Source: Methanoregulaceae archaeon
GTDB lineage: Archaea > Halobacteriota > Methanomicrobia > Methanomicrobiales > Methanospirillaceae
Length of the DNA stretch: 11,096 nucleotides
Direction: 5' to 3'
Assembly (NCBI GenBank): GCA_028679325.1
Contig: JAJRBS010000030.1
Span: 1 to 11,096 of the forward strand
Every line of letters starts with the position of its first letter. The stretch's first letter is position 1. Under the pieces are notes generated by a model, which worked only from the letters and a program-made list of their open reading frames with translations, was not told the DNA's origin and did no database searches. Positions 6,926 to 11,096 of the stretch are shown in pieces. The position numbers were made by a program, and so were the translations under genes.

Positions 6926-7798
6926 ATGAAAAAATTCGGAATCATTACTCTTACCCTTTCCCTCCTGGTGATCGGCATGGCGATGGCAGACCCCGGGATT
7001 CCCAAGGTCAATGAAGTCCAGGGACTTACGACGTCCACAACGGTAATTGCCGCCGGGAATTTCAACGCCGCAAGCAGCGTTGATCTGACAATATCGTCTA
7101 TTGTGCCAATCACAGGTATCCCAGGTGAAGATTGGGGAGACCCGGCAACATCCGGTCTGGCCACAATATATCAGACAGTGTATACTGAGGACACCCAGAA
7201 CAGCGAGGTAGGGTTCCTCTCCTATGACAAGGATCTGGATGTCTCAACAGGCAACAAGGTCAGTGGCCAGTACAACATCCAGGCCGTCAAGCAGATCACC
7301 TACCTGGGAGTTGATGCATCTTCGCTGGTCACCAACGATTATCTGCTGCTCGATGGCGCCGGATGGCCAGGAAGTGCAGGAGAACGTTTGATCTGTCCCT
7401 TCGCAGCCAATGCCGTATATGGAGCATTCTGCAACCGGGTTGAGACAGGTAGTGTGATGAATCTCAAGGTTGCCAACCTGAACACCCAGATGGGTGACCG
7501 GTTTATCATGAAGGCTGCAGATTCGGGCGTCGAGATCTTCAACAATGTTGCTGTCGGTTCTTATGCAACGGACCTCCCGTCCAAAGGGTCGGTATCTGCC
7601 TATATCAGGGGAAGTCTGAAGGAGGGTGGACGGATGTCTGATGAGATGGATGTTGAAGGTCTCTACGAGACCGTTACCTTCTCTGACACCACCGGTATCT
7701 CAGGGGATATTTCTACCTTCTCGAAGGCGATGAGATACACCAGTGTCATAGACACGTCAGGGGATCACCTGCCAAAAGGTGTGGGACTTCCGGACTAA
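6926..7798 (+). CDS. Secreted protein of unknown function, paralog 1
   Basis: A 290-residue protein. The ATG at 6926 is preceded by AGGAGGAGG (6914-6922); the TTG at 6923 is too close to that site and is not used here. Residues 1-21 are a signal peptide (MKK, hydrophobic core, AMA before DPGIPKV) with no lipobox. The mature part is rich in Thr, Ser, Val, Asp and Gly in short alternating segments, suggesting a mostly beta protein. Two cysteines flank a short loop (ICPF to FCNR) and could form a disulphide. There is no C-terminal membrane helix or sorting signal, so it is probably released or bound non-covalently at the surface. I do not recognise the family and see no catalytic motif. It shares most of its length with the next gene, differing mainly in the signal peptide, three loops and the tail. 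Strong translation signals suggest high expression. Confidence 0.85.
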   Translation: MKKFGIITLTLSLLVIGMAMADPGIPKVNEVQGLTTSTTVIAAGNFNAASSVDLTISSIVPITGIPGEDWGDPATSGLATIYQTVYTEDTQNSEVGFLSYDKDLDVSTGNKVSGQYNIQAVKQITYLGVDASSLVTNDYLLLDGAGWPGSAGERLICPFAANAVYGAFCNRVETGSVMNLKVANLNTQMGDRFIMKAADSGVEIFNNVAVGSYATDLPSKGSVSAYIRGSLKEGGRMSDEMDVEGLYETVTFSDTTGISGDISTFSKAMRYTSVIDTSGDHLPKGVGLPD

Positions 7799-7802
7799 CA
7801 AA

Positions 7803-7826
7803 GGGAAAATTCCCCTGGTTTTTTTT
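7803..7826 (+). terminator. Hairpin and T-tract terminator after paralog 1
   Basis: GGGAAAATTCCC begins four bases after the stop codon and is followed within a few bases by eight T residues (7819-7826). Archaeal termination relies mainly on the T-tract. The GGGAA/TTCCC stem is short, with a theoretical 2-nt loop. The same arrangement is found after paralog 2. Confidence 0.65.
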
Positions 7827-7927
7827 CGTAACACCCTCATGGAGCGGAGCCCGGGGCCAGGCCTGCGTATTGAGAAAGCGAAGATGAAAGGCATTCCTAA
7901 TCCTGTCTGGCGAAAAAAAGTAACACT

Positions 7928-7933
7928 CATATA
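7928..7933 (+). promoter_or_regulatory. TATA-like element of the second secreted-protein gene
   Basis: CATATA, followed by CTGCAT, aligns with CATATACCGCAT in copy 1 and sits 28 bp (29 in copy 1) before the GATG at the hairpin foot. Predicted initiation is near 7957. It is a weaker TATA match than copy 1, so the two genes may differ in strength. Confidence 0.45.
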
Positions 7934-7954
7934 CTGCATGATCAAATCGAAAAT

Positions 7955-7977
7955 TGATGCTGAGATTATCGGCATTG
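7955..7977 (+). promoter_or_regulatory. Conserved 5' UTR stem-loop, copy 2
   Basis: ATGCTGA (7957-7963), loop GATTA, then TCGGCAT (7969-7975). The C-to-T change relative to copy 1 keeps pairing as U-G. The outer pairs G56-U76 and U55-G77 (79xx) also remain possible as wobbles. The loop length is five, as in copy 1. The Shine-Dalgarno AGGAGGAG (7984-7991) follows. Confidence 0.6.
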
Positions 7978-7995
7978 TGTTGTAGGAGGAGATTG

Positions 7996-8871
7996 ATGAA
8001 AAAATTTGGAATTATTCTTCTTGTTCTTTCCTTTCTTGCGGTCGGGATCGCACTCGCAGATCCCGGGATTCCCAAGGTCAACGAAGTCCAGGGACTGACG
8101 ACGTCCACCACTGTGATTGCAGCAGGGAATTTCAATGCAGGAAGCAGTGTTGACCTGACGATATCGTCTGTTATACCTGTCACGAGTATACCTGGTCCCG
8201 AATGGAATGTACAAAACCCCGGGCGTGACGGGAGATCAATCTACCAGACCGTCTACACAGAAGATACCCAGAACAGCGAGGTAGGATTCATCTCGTACGA
8301 CAAGGATCTTGACGTCTCGACCGGAAACAAGGTCAGCGGCCAGTATAATGTCCAGGCCGTCAAGCAGATCACCTACCTTGGCGTTGATGCGTCTTCGGTT
8401 GTCACCAACGATTACCTGCTTCTCGACGGTTCAGGATTCCCCGGTGATGCCGATGAGCGGCTGATCTGTCCTTTTGCAGGTGAAGGTGTCGCGTATCCAG
8501 CATTCTGCAACAGGCTTGAGACCGGCAGCGCCATGAACCTGAAGGTCGCCAATCTAAACACCCAGATGGGAGACCGGTTCATCATGAAAGCCGCTGATTC
8601 CGGTGTCGAGGTCTTCAACAACGTTGCTGTCGGGTCATACGCCACCGACCTCCCGTCAAAGGGATCGGTATCTGCCTACATGAAAGGCAGTATCAAGGAA
8701 GGAGGACGGATGTCTGATCCGAGCTCGGGTGGACAAGGAGCACGGTGCAACCTCTATGAGACTGTCACATTCTCTGACAGCACCGCTATCTCCGGTGATA
8801 TCTCCACTTTCGCCAAGGCGATGAGTTACAAGAGTGTTATTGACACATCCGGGGACCTCGGGGCGGCGTAA
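7996..8871 (+). CDS. Secreted protein of unknown function, paralog 2
   Basis: A 291-residue protein. The ATG at 7996 follows AGGAGGAG (7984-7991). An upstream in-frame TTG at 7954 would place 14 residues inside the conserved hairpin and is rejected. The signal peptide is residues 1-21 (ALA before DPGIPKV). Most of the mature sequence is identical or conservatively substituted relative to paralog 1. Long shared stretches follow the signal peptide and span YDKDLDVSTGNKVSGQY, MNLKVANLNTQMGDRF and GSYATDLPSKGSVSAY. Differences cluster after IPG near residue 67, around the first two cysteines, in a longer Ser/Gly-rich loop (DPSSGGQGARC) that adds a third cysteine, and in the short GDLGAA tail. It is likely a co-expressed variant of the same extracellular component. 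The function is unknown, and there is no anchor or catalytic motif. Confidence 0.85.
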   Translation: MKKFGIILLVLSFLAVGIALADPGIPKVNEVQGLTTSTTVIAAGNFNAGSSVDLTISSVIPVTSIPGPEWNVQNPGRDGRSIYQTVYTEDTQNSEVGFISYDKDLDVSTGNKVSGQYNVQAVKQITYLGVDASSVVTNDYLLLDGSGFPGDADERLICPFAGEGVAYPAFCNRLETGSAMNLKVANLNTQMGDRFIMKAADSGVEVFNNVAVGSYATDLPSKGSVSAYMKGSIKEGGRMSDPSSGGQGARCNLYETVTFSDSTAISGDISTFAKAMSYKSVIDTSGDLGAA

Positions 8872-8873
8872 AA

Positions 8874-8897
8874 GGGGAAAATTCCCCCTCCTTTTTT
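8874..8897 (+). terminator. Hairpin and T-tract terminator after paralog 2
   Basis: GGGGAAAATTCCCC begins two bases after the stop codon, pairing GGGGAA with TTCCCC, and is followed by six T residues (8892-8897). It is the counterpart of 7803-7826, with one additional G-C pair. Confidence 0.65.
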
Positions 8898-8907
8898 CCG
8901 GAACACC

Positions 8908-9067
8908 GCGTTTACGGGAGCAGCAGGACATTTCTACCCCACAAAAGATGCCGGGACTTCCTTTTGCCTCTCTTCTTCTTTCACGAGTAAGTTACCCCCT
9001 TCTGAGTGCTCCATTTCATTCTTTCAATCACCCTCCCCTCCCTTGTCCTTTTCTTCCATTTCGCCAG
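8908..9067. other. Pyrimidine-rich intergenic stretch
   Basis: About 160 bases with no supported gene. From ~8955 the plus strand is strongly C/T-biased, with repeated CTTCTT, TTCTTTC and CCCTCCCCTCCC (9031-9042) segments. Possible roles are back-up T-rich termination of the upstream gene or an easily melted region before the ATPase promoter. No inverted repeat of note was found. Confidence 0.4.
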
Positions 9068-9077
9068 CTATAAATCC
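9068..9077 (+). promoter_or_regulatory. TATA box for the P-type ATPase gene
   Basis: GCTATAAATC is a good archaeal TATA match, centred near 9071. Initiation is expected near 9098, at or within about three bases of the GTG start at 9101, implying a leaderless or near-leaderless mRNA. Confidence 0.6.
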
Positions 9078-9100
9078 GGAGAACATCTTCAGATAGCATA

Positions 9101-11096
9101 GTGACTAGCGAAGCGGTCACCGATCCCAAAGGACCGGTGGGCGGTGAGTTTCGTGGGCTGACAGAATCAGAGGCCAGGGGCATTCTCGAGAAGACCGGCC
9201 CGAATGAGATTTTCCGACCCACCCCGGTGAACTTCCTCGCCATCGCCCGGCACGAGGTCACCGAGCCGATGATCCTCCTCCTCCTCTGTGTGGGGGTGGT
9301 ATACGCCGTCCTCGGGCAGGAGGTCACAGACGCGGCGACTATTTTCATTGTCATCGCCCTGCTGGTGTTCGCCGAAGTCTGGAACGAGTACCGGGCCAAG
9401 AAAGCAATTGCCGCTCTCGGCCATATCACGGCCCCAAAGGCCAGGGTGATCCGGGACGGGGAGGTCCGGGAGATAGATGCTGCCAGCGTGGTCCCCGGCG
9501 ACCTCCTGGTCCTTTCCCAGGGGACCAAGGTTGCCGGCGACGGAACCGTCATCAGGGGCATAGACCTCCAGGTCGATGAATCTGCCCTGACCGGTGAATC
9601 GTTCCCCGTGCCAAAGGCCGAAGGGGAGCAGATCTCCGCTGGAACGGTGGTCGTGGCCGGGGAAGGGATGGGCCGGGTCACCATGACCGGCGGCAGGACC
9701 CGTCTTGGTCAGATCGCCGCCACTGCCCAGGAGATCCGGCCCCCAAAGACACGTCTCCAGCTGGCCATGAAAGATCTTGCCGGCAAGCTGGTCTACATAT
9801 CGGTGGCCGTTGTGGTCCTGATCACCGTTGTCGGAATCCTCCGTGGCCAGGACCCCGGTACCATGTTCCTGACCGGTCTCTCGCTGGCCTTCGCCACGAT
9901 CCCCGAGGAGCTTCCGATCATCATCACCATGGTCCTCGGCCTTGGCGCCTACCAGCTCTCGCGGAGCAATTTTCTTGTCAAGAAGCTGAAGGCGGCAGAG
10001 ACTCTGGGCGATACGACGGTTATTGTCACCGATAAGACCGGTACCATAACCGAAGGGGACATGAAGGTCGTGGCGACGTTCCCGCCTCAGGAGAAAGAGG
10101 TTATCAGGGTTGCAGCCCTCGCCGTCCCGGACTTCTCCTCATCTCCCCTGGATGACGGGGTGAGGAACCGTGCCCGTGAACTCGATATGACACCCCCGCC
10201 CTCTCCTGTCCTCCACAAGAGGGACTTTGGGAACGGGCTCCGGACACGGGCCCTCGTGAGGTCCGGGGATGGGCGTCCTGTCCTCTACCTTTCCGGGGCC
10301 CCTGAAGAGGTCATGGCCGCCTGCGGGCAGATTCCCCCCGGGGCGGGACCTGCACTCGCGGAAGAGACCGCGAAGGGGAGAAGAGTTATTGCCGTTGCTT
10401 CCCGGATTCTCCTCCCCGGTGAGGAGAACCTCCCTGTACCCGCCCTTGAGCATAATCTCCTTTTCGACGGCCTGGTGGCCTTCGAGGATCCGCCGAGGCC
10501 CGGTGTCTCTGAGACCATCTCGCAGGCTCTTGAGGCTGGGATCCGCACCGTGGTTGTGACCGGCGATCACCCGGACACGGCCCGGTTCATCGCCTCGCAG
10601 GTTGGGATCGGCACGGCGCCGGTCAGGGTGGCAACAGGGAGGGATCTCGACACAATGGACGACCCGGAGCTAGGGGAGACTCTCAAGACGGTCTCGGTCT
10701 ATGCCCGGGCGACACCTGAAAACAAGTACCGAATCGTCAGGGTTCTGCAGCAGGAAGGGGAGATTGTCGCTGTCACGGGAGATGGTATCAACGATGCCCT
10801 GGCGTTGAAAGGAGCGGATATCGGTATCGCCATGGGTGTGCGGGGGACAGATGTAGCCAGGGATGCTGCGGATGTCATCCTTGCCGATGATAACTACATC
10901 ACCATCATACGCGGGATCTTCGAGGGCAGGAAGTTTGTCGAGAACCTTAAGAAGGGGATCACCTACTACCTCTCGATCAAGACCGCGCTCGTCCTCATCT
11001 TCCTCCCCCCGGTCTTTGCCGCCCTCCCCCTCCCCTTCTCTCCCATCCAGATCATCCTGCTTGAGCTCTTCATGGACCTCGGGGCCTCGGCCGGAT
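9101..11096 (+). CDS. P-type cation-transporting ATPase (C-terminus beyond window)
   Basis: The first 665 residues of an integral-membrane ion pump. GTG 9101 is chosen because the in-frame stop at 9071 precedes it, no ATG lies between, and the N-terminal GLTESEARGILEKTGPNEI segment (cation-ATPase N domain) follows soon after. Signatures: the actuator loop TGES (164-167), PEELP in M4 (268-272), the phosphorylated D311 in DKTGT, the nucleotide-domain SGAPEE (398-403), TGD (487-489), and the hinge TGDGIND (559-565). M1-M2 lie at ~56-105, M3-M4 at ~228-282, and M5-M6 near the window end. ATP-driven transport through an aspartyl-phosphate is secure. PEELP, GVRGTDVARDAAD and LELFMDLGAS resemble a P2-like bacterial/archaeal group rather than classical SERCA, so the ion is not assigned. 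Two motif positions are unusual: Ser in place of the Lys of KGA, and Leu567 where DAPAL has Pro. Confidence 0.93.
   Translation, partial: MTSEAVTDPKGPVGGEFRGLTESEARGILEKTGPNEIFRPTPVNFLAIARHEVTEPMILLLLCVGVVYAVLGQEVTDAATIFIVIALLVFAEVWNEYRAKKAIAALGHITAPKARVIRDGEVREIDAASVVPGDLLVLSQGTKVAGDGTVIRGIDLQVDESALTGESFPVPKAEGEQISAGTVVVAGEGMGRVTMTGGRTRLGQIAATAQEIRPPKTRLQLAMKDLAGKLVYISVAVVVLITVVGILRGQDPGTMFLTGLSLAFATIPEELPIIITMVLGLGAYQLSRSNFLVKKLKAAETLGDTTVIVTDKTGTITEGDMKVVATFPPQEKEVIRVAALAVPDFSSSPLDDGVRNRARELDMTPPPSPVLHKRDFGNGLRTRALVRSGDGRPVLYLSGAPEEVMAACGQIPPGAGPALAEETAKGRRVIAVASRILLPGEENLPVPALEHNLLFDGLVAFEDPPRPGVSETISQALEAGIRTVVVTGDHPDTARFIASQVGIGTAPVRVATGRDLDTMDDPELGETLKTVSVYARATPENKYRIVRVLQQEGEIVAVTGDGINDALALKGADIGIAMGVRGTDVARDAADVILADDNYITIIRGIFEGRKFVENLKKGITYYLSIKTALVLIFLPPVFAALPLPFSPIQIILLELFMDLGASAG

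Larger units (their letters stand above)
6856..7835 (+). repeat. Tandem duplication unit, copy 1
   Basis: This unit matches 7928-8907 at an offset of ~1,070-1,072 bp. The similarity covers the promoter element, 5' hairpin, Shine-Dalgarno, coding region, terminator hairpin and the sequence just after it (CGTAACACC here, CGGAACACC in copy 2). The boundaries are those visible by eye. Confidence 0.8.
7928..8907 (+). repeat. Tandem duplication unit, copy 2
   Basis: This is the second copy of the unit at 6856-7835, in direct orientation. The DNA has diverged at many silent sites while the protein core is conserved, so the duplication is not recent. Confidence 0.8.

Noticed and set aside
7779..7985. 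Small 68-codon frame between the two secreted-protein genes
   Set aside because: It overlaps the end of paralog 1, the terminator and the conserved hairpin, and has no ribosome binding site.
9031..9042. CCCTCCCCTCCC as a G-quadruplex on the minus strand
   Set aside because: Only three G-runs of at least three are present close together; a fourth is missing.
9028..9684. Minus-strand open frame of 218 codons opposite the ATPase
   Set aside because: It is antisense to a frame with actuator TGES and other P-type motifs, and its protein is low-complexity Ser/Thr/Arg-rich with no recognisable domain.

Overview
The window looks like chromosomal DNA from a methanogenic euryarchaeon, most likely of the order Methanomicrobiales. 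This is an inference from gene content. The genes include an archaeal RPA-associated OB-fold protein, an archaeal ICC-like phosphoesterase, an Lhr helicase and a class II tRNA-Leu without an encoded CCA. Promoters are TATA-type with T-rich tracts after genes, and Shine-Dalgarno sequences are of the GGAGG/AGGTGA type. No insertion sequence, CRISPR array, integrase or rRNA was seen.

Layout. Positions 1-1970 (minus strand) hold the N-terminal 656 residues of a large secreted protein: signal peptide, a ~230-residue N-terminal domain, then six blades of an SBBP-type beta-propeller, running off the left edge. A divergent intergenic region (1971-2222) carries its TATA box and a 9-bp inverted repeat. 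On the plus strand, 2223-6416 is a compact three-gene DNA-metabolism operon: an RPA-associated protein (OB fold plus winged helix), a metallophosphoesterase joined by an ATGA overlap, and an Lhr-type superfamily II helicase with a C-terminal four-cysteine zinc knuckle, overlapping its neighbour by 23 nt. A tRNA-Leu(CAG) follows at 6663-6747 with its own promoter.

From 6856 to 8907 lies a ~1.07-kb tandem duplication. Each copy has a CATATA promoter element, a stem-loop predicted to lie at the extreme 5' end of the mRNA, a strong Shine-Dalgarno sequence, a ~290-residue secreted protein of unknown function, and a symmetric GGGGAAAATTCCCC-like hairpin with a T-tract. The proteins share a nearly invariant core and differ mainly in a few loops and the tail. 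From 9101 to the right edge is the first 665 residues of a P-type cation-transport ATPase, apparently translated from a leaderless or near-leaderless mRNA.

How the genes fit together. The operon joins three functions linked to single-stranded DNA handling: an RPA partner, a phosphoesterase of the family that includes bacterial PdeM, and an Lhr helicase, the family that accompanies PdeM in bacterial DNA-damage operons. It is therefore a plausible archaeal repair module, here without the RPA gene next to it. The propeller protein and the duplicated secreted proteins suggest investment in the cell surface or exoproteome. The least explained element is the duplicated secreted-protein unit with its conserved 5' RNA hairpin.
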